Below are positions 1-8,777 of a stretch of DNA of 64,000 bases, piece after piece (the stretch's first letter is position 1; the number at the start of each line of letters is the position of its first letter). This DNA is from Pseudomonas sp. S09G 359. Lineage in GTDB: Bacteria > Pseudomonadota > Gammaproteobacteria > Pseudomonadales > Pseudomonadaceae. Both the position numbers and the translations under genes were made by a program. The stretch spans positions 3,811,501-3,875,500 of the forward strand of contig NZ_CP025263.1 in NCBI RefSeq assembly GCF_002843605.1. Reading direction: 5' to 3'. A model generated the notes under the pieces. The model was not told where the DNA came from and made no database searches. It was given only the letters and a program-made list of their open reading frames with translations.

Positions 1-108
1 GAGCACCACGACAACATCGAGCAGAAAATCGAAGACATCGACGCCGAGATTGCCGAGCTGGAAGCCAAGCGCCAGAATCTGGTGCAGCAGCATCCACGGA
101 TTAATTAA
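1..108 (+). CDS. 3' end of a coiled-coil protein (partial)
   Basis: The window opens inside an open frame that runs for 35 codons to a TAA at 106-108. The visible tail is highly charged and heptad-like (alternating Ile/Leu with Glu/Lys/Asp/Arg), so it is probably the C-terminal helix of a small coiled-coil protein. The N-terminus lies outside the window and I do not recognise the family. The next gene starts about 50 bp downstream on the same strand. Confidence 0.5.
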   Translation, partial: EHHDNIEQKIEDIDAEIAELEAKRQNLVQQHPRIN

Positions 109-161
109 CAGACCTGACCCTGCGTGGCGGCGCAAACCGCCACGCCTTTGGAGTGCGCAGC

Positions 162-668
162 ATGGTTCCAAGTGTCACCGCCGCACAATCGTTGCTCAAC
201 GCCGACGAACGCGCAGCCATCGCCGAAATTGAAGCCACCACTAGCATCCTGCAATTGGTCACCCGCCTGACCGGCATGCGCTTCGCCGGCATCGCCAAGT
301 TCACCGAAGTGGACTGGATTGTCTGCTCCGTCCACGACACCGCCGACATGGGCATTCATGTCGATGATGTGCTCGACCTCGAAACCACCCTGTGCAGCGA
401 GTTCTGCATCAACCCGCAAACCTTGTTCATTCCGCAAATCAGCGCCAATGGCCGCTTTGCCGTTCGCCCGGTGGTCAAGCAATTTGCCATCGAGAGCTAC
501 GCCGGTGCGCCGATCTTCCTGCCCGACGGCCGCCTGTTCGGTGCGCTGTGCGCACTGGATTCCCGGGCGATGCTGTTCGACGACCCCAACCTGCCGGAAA
601 CCCTCAGCCTGTTTGCGCGGCTGATCGGCTGCATCTTCTACGCTAACTTGACGACGACCGATCAGTGA
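162..668 (+). CDS. GAF domain-containing protein
   Basis: A 168-residue protein that is almost entirely one GAF-type sensory fold: an N-terminal helix, then a beta-rich core with the usual 'APIFLPDGRLFGALCALD' strand-turn-strand near residue 125. It has no attached output domain (no GGDEF, kinase or HTH), so it probably acts as a stand-alone ligand or redox sensor. Two cysteines (Cys-Ser-Glu-Phe-Cys region around residues 80-84) lie where some GAF proteins bind ligands. I chose ATG 162 rather than GTG 153 because GGAG at 150-153 has ideal spacing to 162. Its 3' end overlaps the convergent AraC gene by 26 bp. Confidence 0.75.
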   Translation: MVPSVTAAQSLLNADERAAIAEIEATTSILQLVTRLTGMRFAGIAKFTEVDWIVCSVHDTADMGIHVDDVLDLETTLCSEFCINPQTLFIPQISANGRFAVRPVVKQFAIESYAGAPIFLPDGRLFGALCALDSRAMLFDDPNLPETLSLFARLIGCIFYANLTTTDQ

Positions 669-1557
669 TCGTCGGCTGGCCGCGCAACGCAGCGATATCG
701 CGCTTGGGTGGCACACCAAACAAGCGGCTGTACTCACGGCTGAACTGCGACGGGCTTTCATAACCCACTTTGAATGCAGCGCTGGACACGTCCTGATGCT
801 CGTTCAACATCAAGCGCCGCGCCTCGTTGAGGCGCAGCCACTTCTGATATTGCAATGGGCTCATCGCCGTCAGTTGGCGAAAGTGATGGTGAAACGTCGC
901 CGCACTCATTTGTACCCGTGCGGCCAACTCATCCACGCGCAGCGCCGCGTCGTAGTTGAGTTTCAGCCAGTCGATCGCCCGGGCAATCCTATACCCCTGC
1001 CCGTCCACCGCACAGATCTGGCGCAATCGGCCAGCTTGATCGCTTTGCAATAGCCGGTAATGAATCTCGCGCTGGATCAACGGCGCGAGCACCGGTATGG
1101 CTTCGGGCTCATCGAGCAATGCTACCAGGCGTGCGAATGACGCCAGCATGCCCTCGGTCACCACGCCAATCCCCACGCCCTTCATTACCGCCCGCTCGCG
1201 CTTGGGCGGCAGCTCACTCTGGGCGATCAGCTCGGCGAGGATGCGCAAGTCCAGCTTGAAGGTCAGCCCCAGGCATGGCCGATTCGGGGTAGCAACCAGC
1301 ACTTCGGAATTGGCCGGGATGTCCAGCGAGGTCACCAGGAATCGCGACGTGTCATACGGGTAGCCCTCACCGCCGACCCACAACTGCTTTTCACCTTGGG
1401 CCACCAGCACGATGCTTGGCGGGACCATGCACACCACCGGCCTGCAAGGCTGCTCACGCCGGTAAAAACTCAGGCCTGGAACCGCCGTGGGCTCGTCGCC
1501 GGGGGTAAAGATTCGCGCACCGATGGCGTGAGCCAGCGCGTGCAGATTGTTGTTCAT
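643..1557 (-). CDS. AraC family transcriptional regulator (YqhC-like)
   Basis: A 304-residue regulator. Residues about 25-170 resemble the AraC_N cupin-like sensing domain (PF06719 type). Residues about 195-295 carry the two helix-turn-helix units, including the second-HTH 'VGYESPSQFSREYSRLFG' signature. In proteobacteria this subfamily often controls an adjacent reductase or hydrolase. Here it is divergent from a secreted alpha/beta hydrolase and an MFS pump, which are its likely targets. The longer frame starts at 1605, but Met at 1557 has an AAGGG-like ribosome site and matches the family start. The inducer is unknown. Confidence 0.85.
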   Translation of the reverse strand: MNNNLHALAHAIGARIFTPGDEPTAVPGLSFYRREQPCRPVVCMVPPSIVLVAQGEKQLWVGGEGYPYDTSRFLVTSLDIPANSEVLVATPNRPCLGLTFKLDLRILAELIAQSELPPKRERAVMKGVGIGVVTEGMLASFARLVALLDEPEAIPVLAPLIQREIHYRLLQSDQAGRLRQICAVDGQGYRIARAIDWLKLNYDAALRVDELAARVQMSAATFHHHFRQLTAMSPLQYQKWLRLNEARRLMLNEHQDVSSAAFKVGYESPSQFSREYSRLFGVPPKRDIAALRGQPTITDRSSSS

Positions 1558-1723
1558 AACCAGCCCTTTTCGTTCGTCAGCGAACTTTACCCCCGCACCA
1601 CCCAAGACGTCGCCGGCAACCGGCGAGACTCAGAGGATCAGGCAAGTAATCCAGCGGAACGCACTACAGAACCCAGGTACATGCCGGGAAAATGTGCGAA
1701 CCAACCGCCTCAAGGATTACCCC

Positions 1724-2743
1724 ATGAAACGCCTTTTACTTGCCATGGCTTTGCTGGTGACGTCCTTTTCTTCACTGGGAGCCGATATGTCCAACGGTGC
1801 TGACAACTTCTATACCAGCGACAAGGTGACCGTCGAAAAGGTCACCTTCAACAACCAATACGGCCTGCGGGTTGCAGGCAACCTGTTCGTACCCAAGCAC
1901 CTTGCCGCTGGCGCAAAAAGCCCGGCGATTATCGTCGGCCATCCGATGGGCGCCGTCAAAGAGCAAAGCGCGAACCTGTACGCCACCAAAATGGCCGAAC
2001 AGGGCTTCGTCACCCTGTCCATGGACCTGTCGTTCTGGGGCGAAAGCGCAGGCACCCCACGCAACGCGGTGTTGCCCGACCTTTACGTCGAAGACTTCAG
2101 CGCGGCCGTGGATTACCTTGGCACCCGCTCTATCGTGGACCGTGAACGTATCGGTGTGATTGGCATCTGCGGCAGCGCCAGCTTCGCCATCGCGGCGGCG
2201 AAGATCGACCCACGCCTGAAGGCCATCGCCACCGTCAGCATGTACGACATGGGCGCCGCCAACCGCAGTGGCCTCAAACAGGGCATGACACTGGAGCAGC
2301 GTCGCCAGGTGCTGTTGCAGGCGGCCAACCAGCGCTATGTGGAATTCCAGGGTGGAGAAACCCTCTATACCAGCGGCACGCCACTCAAGCTGACGGGCAA
2401 CCCGATTGGCGATGAGTTCTTCGATTTCTACCGCACCCCACGCGGCCAGGTCACGCCAGCCGGTGCGTCGGCGCAAACCACCACCATGCCGACGCTGACC
2501 AGCAATGTGAAGTTCATGAACTTCTACCCGTTCAACGACATCGAGACGATCTCGCCGCGCCCGCTGTTGCTGATCACCGGCGCCAATGCGCACTCCCGTG
2601 AGTTCAGTGAGGACGCCTTCCAGCGTGCGGCCGAGCCCAAGGAGCTGCTGGTCATCCCCAATGCCGGCCACGTGGACCTCTACGACCGGGTCAACCTGAT
2701 CCCGTTCGCCAAGCTCACGACCTTCTTCAAAAGCCACCTGTGA
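1724..2743 (+). CDS. Secreted alpha/beta hydrolase with Cys nucleophile elbow
   Basis: A 339-residue protein with a Sec signal peptide (MKRLL then a hydrophobic stretch ending about residue 20). The hydrolase core has an oxyanion region near GHPMG (residues 72-76), a nucleophile elbow Gly-Ile-Cys149-Gly-Ser in place of the usual Gly-x-Ser-x-Gly, and a late 'NAGHVDLYD' segment supplying the His. A cysteine nucleophile is typical of dienelactone-hydrolase-like and YcjY-like enzymes. ATG 1724 follows AAGGA at 1712-1716. The stop codon overlaps the start of the MFS gene (TGATG), so the two are translationally coupled. The substrate is unknown. Confidence 0.8.
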   Translation: MKRLLLAMALLVTSFSSLGADMSNGADNFYTSDKVTVEKVTFNNQYGLRVAGNLFVPKHLAAGAKSPAIIVGHPMGAVKEQSANLYATKMAEQGFVTLSMDLSFWGESAGTPRNAVLPDLYVEDFSAAVDYLGTRSIVDRERIGVIGICGSASFAIAAAKIDPRLKAIATVSMYDMGAANRSGLKQGMTLEQRRQVLLQAANQRYVEFQGGETLYTSGTPLKLTGNPIGDEFFDFYRTPRGQVTPAGASAQTTTMPTLTSNVKFMNFYPFNDIETISPRPLLLITGANAHSREFSEDAFQRAAEPKELLVIPNAGHVDLYDRVNLIPFAKLTTFFKSHL

Positions 2744-3930
2744 TGACTGAATACACTCCTGTCCGGCATTGGGGCGCGGTGCTGGCGATGTCGCTGGCAG
2801 CGTTTGCCCTGGTGGCCTCCGAATTCATGCCCGTGAGCCTGCTGACACCTTTGGCGGCCGACTTGCACATCAGTCAGGGCCAGGCTGGCCAGGGCATTTC
2901 GGTATCCGGGCTGTTCGCCTTGCTCACCAGCCTGGTGATCGCGGCAGTCGCGGCACGCGTGGATCGCAAGCGCCTACTGGTGGCCTTGATCCTGCTGATG
3001 ATCGTTTCCGGCATCGTAGTGGCGTTCGCACCGAACTACCTGATCTTCATGCTCGGCCGCGCCCTGATCGGCGTGGCCATCGGCGGGTTTTGGTCATTGT
3101 CGGCAGCCACCGCCATGCGCCTGGTACCCGAGGCGCAAGTGCCACGGGCGCTGGCCCTGGTCAATGGCGGCAACGCACTGGCCATGGTCGTTGCCGCACC
3201 GCTGGGCAGCTATGTCGGCGGGATGATCGGCTGGCGCGGTGCATTTTTCTGCGTGGTGCCGGTGGCTGTGATTGCGCTGATATGGCTGTTGCTCAGCCTA
3301 CCTTCGATCAAAACCGTCGGTGAGGGAAAAACCAGTAACGTGCTGCGCCTGCTAAAGCTGGCGCCGGTGGCGTTGGGCATGCTCGCCGTCAGCGTGTTTT
3401 TCATGGGCCAATTCATGCTCTTCACCTACCTGAGGCCGTTCCTGGAGGACGTTACCCACGTCAGCGTGCCCACGCTCTCGCTGATGTTGCTGGTGCTCGG
3501 CCTGGCTGGCCTGGCGGGAACGTTGCTGATCGAACGGTTCCTGAAAAACAGCCTGCATCCCACGCTGATCGCCATCCCGCTGTTGATGGCAATGGTTGCC
3601 GTGGCGCTGGTTGCAGTCGGCAGTACGCCGATTCTCGCGGCAGTGTTGCTGGGGTGCTGGGGGTTGTTGGCCACCGCCGCGCCGGTAGGCTGGTGGACCT
3701 GGCTCGCCAAAACCCTGCCCGATGATGCCGAGGCAGGGGGTGGCTTGATGGTAGCCATCATTCAACTGGCAATTGCCGCTGGGGCCACGGTCGGTGGCGT
3801 GGCGTTCGATCTCAGCGGCTACCAGATGACGTTTGAATTGAGCGCCGGCTTGCTGGTGATTGCTGCCGTGCTGGCCGGTGCGGCGTCCCGCAGCTCATCG
3901 GCGAAGCTCGAAGCCAGCCGCGCTACCTGA
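2743..3930 (+). CDS. MFS transporter, DHA1-type drug/sugar efflux
   Basis: A 395-residue polytopic protein with about 12 predicted hydrophobic helices. The loop after helix 2 has 'ARVDRKRLLVALIL', a variant of the MFS motif A, and the family pattern fits the AraJ/NepI-like efflux group. It starts within the stop codon of the preceding secreted hydrolase, so the two form one operon opposite the AraC regulator at 643-1557. The likely role is export of a small molecule handled by the same regulator. Its 3' end overlaps the convergent second AraC gene by 8 bp. Confidence 0.85.
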   Translation: MTEYTPVRHWGAVLAMSLAAFALVASEFMPVSLLTPLAADLHISQGQAGQGISVSGLFALLTSLVIAAVAARVDRKRLLVALILLMIVSGIVVAFAPNYLIFMLGRALIGVAIGGFWSLSAATAMRLVPEAQVPRALALVNGGNALAMVVAAPLGSYVGGMIGWRGAFFCVVPVAVIALIWLLLSLPSIKTVGEGKTSNVLRLLKLAPVALGMLAVSVFFMGQFMLFTYLRPFLEDVTHVSVPTLSLMLLVLGLAGLAGTLLIERFLKNSLHPTLIAIPLLMAMVAVALVAVGSTPILAAVLLGCWGLLATAAPVGWWTWLAKTLPDDAEAGGGLMVAIIQLAIAAGATVGGVAFDLSGYQMTFELSAGLLVIAAVLAGAASRSSSAKLEASRAT

Positions 3931-4696
3931 AAAAATGACTCGGCGTCTTGCCAAACTGTTTCTTGAACATGCTGGTAAACGCGCTGGGGCTGTCGTAGCC
4001 CAGTTCCAGGGCCACATCGATGATCTTGTCCCCCACCGCAATGCGTTCCAGCGCCAGCAGCAGCCGCGCCTGCTGGCGCCATTGGCCGAAGGTCATGCCG
4101 GTTTCCTTGCGGAACAGGCGCTGGATGGTTTTCTGGTCCAGGGCCAGGCGCTCGCTCCAATCGGCGACGGTGGAGGCATCGCCCGGGTCATCCTGCAGCG
4201 CCAGGCAGATCTGCTGGATACGTGGGTCGCCAGGCTGCGGCAACGACAACGGCAGGGCCGGCAACAAGGCGAGTTCGTCGAGGATCAGGTGCATGATGCG
4301 CGCATCGCGTGAGTCTTCGGCGTAGGGTGGCTTCAAGCTCACCGAAGCCTTGATCAGCTCGCTCAGCAGCGGCGAAATGCTCACCGCCTTGGTCTCGCTG
4401 GGCAGGTTGGGGAAGCTGTCCGGGCGTACAAACACGCTGCGCATTTTCAGCGCGCCCACGCAGCGCAGGGAATGCACGTGCCCGCAGGGTATCCAGAAAC
4501 CGCGATTGGGCGGCACCGTCCACTGCCTTTGCGCCGAGTGCACCACCATCACCCCTTCGGTGGCGTACAGCAGTTGATGCTTTTCGTGGCTGTGCTCGGG
4601 GATCACCCAGTTTTCCGGGTAGTCGGTGGCTGAGCTGATGACTGCCCACGCGCCTGCATCGATCTCCTGCAAAAATTTATCCAGTGATTTGAGCAT
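3923..4696 (-). CDS. AraC family transcriptional regulator (cupin sensor)
   Basis: A 257-residue protein with an N-terminal cupin fold ('HSHEKHQLLYATEG', 'FWIPCGHVHSLR') and a C-terminal AraC HTH pair (residues about 165-255) including 'ALELGYDSPSAFTSMFKKQFGKTP'. It is divergent from the Fsr-type efflux pump at 4842. This arrangement is common for AraC regulators that control a neighbouring efflux gene, so the pump is the likely target. An inverted repeat lies between the two genes (4727-4757). Confidence 0.85.
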   Translation of the reverse strand: MLKSLDKFLQEIDAGAWAVISSATDYPENWVIPEHSHEKHQLLYATEGVMVVHSAQRQWTVPPNRGFWIPCGHVHSLRCVGALKMRSVFVRPDSFPNLPSETKAVSISPLLSELIKASVSLKPPYAEDSRDARIMHLILDELALLPALPLSLPQPGDPRIQQICLALQDDPGDASTVADWSERLALDQKTIQRLFRKETGMTFGQWRQQARLLLALERIAVGDKIIDVALELGYDSPSAFTSMFKKQFGKTPSHFFR

Positions 4697-4726
4697 TTTT
4701 GCCCTTTTTGCGATGGTTGAATCCCG

Positions 4727-4757
4727 AATTACGCGAGACAGGCATTTGTCGCGAATT
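4727..4757. promoter_or_regulatory. Candidate AraC operator (imperfect inverted repeat)
   Basis: Two arms, AATTaCGCGA at 4727-4736 and TCGCGAATT at 4749-4757, form an inverted repeat with one bulged base in the 145-bp divergent region between the AraC regulator and the efflux pump. Its position fits an operator. No footprint data can be inferred from sequence. Confidence 0.35.
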
Positions 4758-4841
4758 TAGCATAACCTTCGAAACAATTTGAAATGGGCAGCCAGCCAAG
4801 TACTCGCTGCCCGTGTTTGTTGCCTTGAATGGAATGCCTGC

Positions 4842-6053
4842 ATGTCGACCCTGACCGCATCACCCGCCGCAACGTCAAGCCCTCCCCAAGTAAGCCCATT
4901 GGTCATGCGTATCCTCGGCGCCTGCGCCCTGGCACACCTGATCAATGACTTGATCCAGGCGGTGCTGCCGTCGATTTACCCGATGCTCAAGGCCAACTAC
5001 GGGCTGACCTTCACCCAGGTCGGCCTGATCACCCTGACCTTCCAGTTGACGGCCTCGCTGCTGCAACCGTGGATCGGCTACCACACCGACCGCCACCCCA
5101 AGCCGTGGCTGCTGCCGGCGGGCATGGTGTGCACCCTGGTGGGCATCCTGATGCTGGCGTTTGTCGGCAGCTTCCCAATGATTTTGCTCGCGGCCGGCCT
5201 GGTGGGCGTGGGCTCGTCGACCTTCCACCCGGAAACCTCGCGCGTTGCACGCCTGGCCTCCGGCGGGCGTTACGGCCTGGCGCAATCGACCTTCCAGGTC
5301 GGCGGCAACACCGGCAGCGCCTTGGGCCCGTTGCTCGCGGCGGCCATCATCATCCCCTATGGCCAGGGCCATATCGCCTGGTTCGGGCTGTTTGCGGTGT
5401 TCGCGATCCTGGTGCTGTACGGCTTGAGCCGCTGGTACCGCAACCACCTCAACCTGTTCAAGCTCAAGCAAGGCGGCAAAGCCACCCATGGTCTGTCCAA
5501 AGGCCGTGTGACGTTTGCCCTGGTGGTACTGGCCCTGCTGGTATTTTCCAAATACTTCTACATGACCAGCCTGACCAGCTACTTCACCTTCTACCTGATC
5601 GAGAAATTCCAGCTGTCGGTGTCAAGTTCGCAGATGTACCTGTTCCTGTTCCTCGGCGCAGTGGCCGTGGGCACCTTTGCGGGCGGCCCGATCGGCGACA
5701 AGATCGGGCGTAAGAAAGTCATCTGGTTCTCGATCCTCGGCGCCGCCCCGTTCACCCTGGCCCTGCCCTACGTCGACCTGTTCTGGACGGCCGTGCTCAG
5801 CGTGGTGATCGGCTTTATCCTGGCCTCGGCCTTCTCCGCCATCGTGGTGTTCGCCCAGGAATTGGTACCGGGCAATGTGGGCATGATCGCCGGTGTGTTC
5901 TTCGGCCTGATGTTCGGCTTCAGCGGGATCGGCGCGGCCTTGCTCGGTTTGCTCGCCGACAGCCATGGCATCGCGTATGTCTACAAGCTGTGCTCGTTCC
6001 TGCCGCTGGTGGGGATCCTGACGATACTGCTGCCCTCGACCAAAGGCGTCTAG
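4842..6053 (+). CDS. MFS transporter, fosmidomycin resistance (Fsr) family
   Basis: A 403-residue inner-membrane transporter with about 12 helices. The N-terminal 'HLINDLIQAVLPSIYPMLK' and the long motif 'FHPETSRVARLASGGRYGLAQSTFQVGGNTGSALGPLL' are typical of Fsr-family pumps that export fosmidomycin and perhaps other small acids. ATG 4842 was preferred over the 21-codon longer frame because the conserved family N-terminus begins there. It stands alone, divergent from the AraC regulator. The specific substrate here is inferred from family only. Confidence 0.85.
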   Translation: MSTLTASPAATSSPPQVSPLVMRILGACALAHLINDLIQAVLPSIYPMLKANYGLTFTQVGLITLTFQLTASLLQPWIGYHTDRHPKPWLLPAGMVCTLVGILMLAFVGSFPMILLAAGLVGVGSSTFHPETSRVARLASGGRYGLAQSTFQVGGNTGSALGPLLAAAIIIPYGQGHIAWFGLFAVFAILVLYGLSRWYRNHLNLFKLKQGGKATHGLSKGRVTFALVVLALLVFSKYFYMTSLTSYFTFYLIEKFQLSVSSSQMYLFLFLGAVAVGTFAGGPIGDKIGRKKVIWFSILGAAPFTLALPYVDLFWTAVLSVVIGFILASAFSAIVVFAQELVPGNVGMIAGVFFGLMFGFSGIGAALLGLLADSHGIAYVYKLCSFLPLVGILTILLPSTKGV

Positions 6054-6162
6054 ACCGCCGATCATCGGCTGGCTGTATGCCAGCACGATGAACGCTCTGA
6101 AAAACCTGCGTGTGCGCTTACAATCCCGGTTTTCAACGCACACCAGGCAGACCCGGCAAGAC

Positions 6163-7323
6163 ATGGCGCTCGACCCTCCTACGATTCTGGCACTTACGGT
6201 TGCCCTGGCAGCCGCTGCCGCTCTTTACCTGGCCGTTGAATGGCGGAGCGTGCGCGAGCCGTCGCTGCTGTTCTGGAGCGCCGGTTTCGCCACCATCACC
6301 CTGGGTTCTACCCTCGCCCTGCTGCGCAGCAACGGCTATCTGGTCATCGGGATCTGGTTCGCCAATGGCTTGCTGGTGAGCGCGCATTTTCTGTTTTTAC
6401 TCGGTGTCGCGCGGTTTACCCAGGTTCGCCTTTCCCGGCGGTGGTGGCTGATGCTGGTGATCTGGCTCGGCATGCTGATGCTGCCGGCCGACCTGCCCTG
6501 GTCCAAAGCCATGCTGGGGGTGCAGTCGCTGCTGGTGGCCGTGCCGACCCTGCGCGCGAGTTTCCTGCTGCGGCCCCATGGCAAATCCCTGAGCATCGGC
6601 GCGGTGCAGTTGCGCTATGTGCTGCTGATCCATGGGATTTTCTACCTGATCAAGGCTGCGTCGGTGCTGGTCCCGGGCACCTTGATCGACCTGGCCGCGT
6701 TCAAGGGCGAGATCATCCAGGTCTCCCTGGTGGAAGGCGCCATGGCGATCATGCTGATCGCGTTGTCGATGACCGGCTCCGAACGCTATCGCCGCGAACA
6801 GCAGATCGCCCGCCTCGCCGCCCGCGACCCGCTGACCGCTCTGTACAACCGGCGCGCCCTGGATTTGCGCGCACCACGCCTGCTCGCCCAGGTTTCAGCG
6901 GCGCAACCGGGTGCGCTGCTGCTGATCGATATCGACAACTTCAAAGGCGTCAACGACCTCTACGGCCATACCGCCGGTGACCGTTTGCTGATTGCCTTGA
7001 GCGAGATGATCCGCAGCGTGGTGCCTCAGGGTGCGCTGGCCGCACGCCTGGGCGGGGATGAGTTTGTGATCCTGCTGTACCCGGCCTCGACCGCGCAGAT
7101 CGTCGAACTGGGCAGCAGCCTGCGCGAGCAGTTCCAGCAACTCGCCGCGCAGACGTTCGCCACGCCGCAACCGGTGACGCTGAGCATCGGCGCCAACCTG
7201 TTCGACCAGCCGCCGGCCAGCCTGGCCGCGTTGATCGAACAGGGCGATACCACACTGTATGAATCCAAGCGTGGCGGCCGCGACAGCATTCGCTTGGTGG
7301 ATCGGACTGGGGCTTACCGCTAG
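6163..7323 (+). CDS. Membrane diguanylate cyclase (GGDEF)
   Basis: A 386-residue protein. Residues 1-205 hold six or seven hydrophobic helices (a membrane sensor of unknown ligand), and residues about 225-380 form a GGDEF domain that makes cyclic di-GMP from two GTP. The active-site motif GGDEF is intact at residues 297-301, and 'DPLTALYNRRAL' marks the domain start. The RxxD inhibitory site normally five residues before GGDEF is absent (the positions read PQGA), so product inhibition through that site is not expected. Met 6163 is preferred over 6088 because it precedes the first membrane helix directly. The stop codon lies 3 bp from the left repeat of the mini-island. Confidence 0.9.
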   Translation: MALDPPTILALTVALAAAAALYLAVEWRSVREPSLLFWSAGFATITLGSTLALLRSNGYLVIGIWFANGLLVSAHFLFLLGVARFTQVRLSRRWWLMLVIWLGMLMLPADLPWSKAMLGVQSLLVAVPTLRASFLLRPHGKSLSIGAVQLRYVLLIHGIFYLIKAASVLVPGTLIDLAAFKGEIIQVSLVEGAMAIMLIALSMTGSERYRREQQIARLAARDPLTALYNRRALDLRAPRLLAQVSAAQPGALLLIDIDNFKGVNDLYGHTAGDRLLIALSEMIRSVVPQGALAARLGGDEFVILLYPASTAQIVELGSSLREQFQQLAAQTFATPQPVTLSIGANLFDQPPASLAALIEQGDTTLYESKRGGRDSIRLVDRTGAYR

Positions 7324-7326
7324 AGG

Positions 7327-7361
7327 TCGTAACTGACCGCCACACTGCGCCCGGTCTGCAC
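7327..7361. repeat. Left 35-bp direct repeat (attL-like) of mini-island
   Basis: These 35 bases are identical to 9651-9685. The right copy is the last codons of the iolG-like gene. Read on the minus strand, the left copy also encodes that gene's C-terminal peptide (VQTGRSVAVSYD) and is followed by CTC TAG, so it preserves a former gene end. This is the layout left by site-specific integration into a gene's 3' end. Confidence 0.85.
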
Positions 7362-7743
7362 AGTACACACGCATCAGAATAGTTATTATGTTCAGACATT
7401 TCGATAGCTTCCCAAGCTTAGCTGCTTGTTGCGAAGCGAGTGATGGGATAGCACTCCTTAATCTGGCAAGCAGTTAACAAAAGAGTGACCTTTGTATCAC
7501 AGTCATAATATCAACTGAAATGCACGCCTCAAGCAAACTTCAGATGCGCTTGAAAGCACGAAAATACAAGATACCAATATATCGCCGACGTGAGGTATGA
7601 TCAGCACCGCCCATTAAAATTGACCGATACCATGCCAGCGAAAATACAGAACTTGATAGTTGATCACGCAATAGCGATTATGGGTTCACGTTGAAAACCC
7701 ACTCTCTTATGTGAACAACGACTCCCCACGCAAAAATCACGCA
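7362..7743. other. Non-coding left arm of the mini-island
   Basis: This 380-bp AT-rich stretch separates the left repeat from the first island gene. I find no convincing gene, and no recombinase remnant is visible. It probably holds the promoter for the DUF6414-like gene; several AT-rich hexamers are possible -10 elements, but none is paired with an obvious -35. Composition changes abruptly at about 7370 compared with the flanking GC-rich DNA. Confidence 0.5.
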
Positions 7744-8661
7744 ATGGATATGCCAATGAACTCCTATATCGAACCCATATACTTAAACGAAAAAATGGTT
7801 TTAAACTGCGCCGCATACTTATTCAAAGGCGTAGCTATGGAATCAGAGTCACAGAAAGGCACATCACTGAGCGGAAAAGGCAACATAAGTCTTGGATTCA
7901 AATTTTTGAGTGATTTGATTTCTCCAATTTCAGGTAATGGAGAGTTCACTAAGGACTCCACATCGACCACTAAAACCGCTCGTAGATACACAATGGGTGG
8001 TTTGCACATGACCCTAATTGATGAATTAAACAGTAGAGAATTGATAGACCACAAATTTAATGTAATGAAAATTTCAAATAATTCAAGCTTCGTGGAGCTT
8101 GATGTGATCCTTAAGCCTGTCGACTTCTATTCAATACTTGAAGCATTGAAAATCTCCGCACCACTGATATGCCAGGTACTTCAAAATTTCGGCGACAAAA
8201 TAAACCAAAAAGTTTTCTCAAACAAAAAGCTAAAAGATGACATAAAAAGATATGAAGAGCTCATATCACAAATTCTTTCGGAACTCGAAAGCGATTACCT
8301 TAAGTCCGGGCAACTTGAGATGATAATGTTCTGCCCGAACTCCAATCGTCAGATAGGGATATTGGACGTTGACGTTGGTGATGCAGATGCGCCTTCTGTT
8401 AAAGCCAAGTTAACAGATGGTAGATTCCGAGTAATTGGTAGAGTTTCTAGACATATTGAAGAAGGCGAGTCGATTAGCCTTATGCAGAGAACAGTATTAT
8501 CTTCAATACTCGGTATAGTTGAAAAAGTGGTGGGTATCACCGATAGCATTCAAGATTATAGAAGTGGCATGCTGGTCGCAACCACAATGGCGCAAAAAGT
8601 ATGCCAGCTCAATCTACCAGGACCAGCGGTTAGAGTCATGGCAATGTCAGTATGTATTTGA
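7744..8661 (+). CDS. DUF6414-like protein (putative conflict-system component)
   Basis: A protein of about 305 residues with AT-rich codon use unlike its neighbours. The N-terminal 'YIEPIYLNEKMVLN', a central 'FVELDVILKPVDFYSILEAL' and the late 'GRFRVIGRVSRHIEEGESISLMQRTVL' match the pattern I recall for DUF6414, a family of unknown function. There are no membrane helices or signal peptide, so it is likely cytosolic. The start is uncertain: ATGs at 7744, 7750 and 7756 and GTG at 7711 are all possible, and none has a strong ribosome site. It is followed 116 bp later by the DUF6602-like gene inside the same island. The function is unknown. Confidence 0.6.
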   Translation: MDMPMNSYIEPIYLNEKMVLNCAAYLFKGVAMESESQKGTSLSGKGNISLGFKFLSDLISPISGNGEFTKDSTSTTKTARRYTMGGLHMTLIDELNSRELIDHKFNVMKISNNSSFVELDVILKPVDFYSILEALKISAPLICQVLQNFGDKINQKVFSNKKLKDDIKRYEELISQILSELESDYLKSGQLEMIMFCPNSNRQIGILDVDVGDADAPSVKAKLTDGRFRVIGRVSRHIEEGESISLMQRTVLSSILGIVEKVVGITDSIQDYRSGMLVATTMAQKVCQLNLPGPAVRVMAMSVCI

Positions 8662-8677
8662 CATCAACTCTAAAATC

Positions 8678-8700
8678 GGTATAGGTATAGGTATAGGATA
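8678..8700 (+). repeat. Short tandem repeat GGTATA x3
   Basis: Three exact GGTATA units (8678-8695) followed by GGATA lie just after the stop codon of the DUF6414-like gene. Such a tract could vary in copy number by slippage. It lies 80 bp before the downstream start and could alter spacing in a leader, but nothing ties it to regulation. Confidence 0.7.
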
Positions 8701-8777
8701 ATTGTTATTTTAAGGCGCCATCCGAGTCTTTCAGCCATAAGTAGCAATAAGCATAATCATTAAAAGGAATTAAGAAG

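Noticed and set aside
7362..7743. A possible integrase or excisionase remnant in the left arm of the mini-island
   Set aside because: I searched the frames by eye for a tyrosine-recombinase motif or a small HTH and found none; all frames are short and broken.
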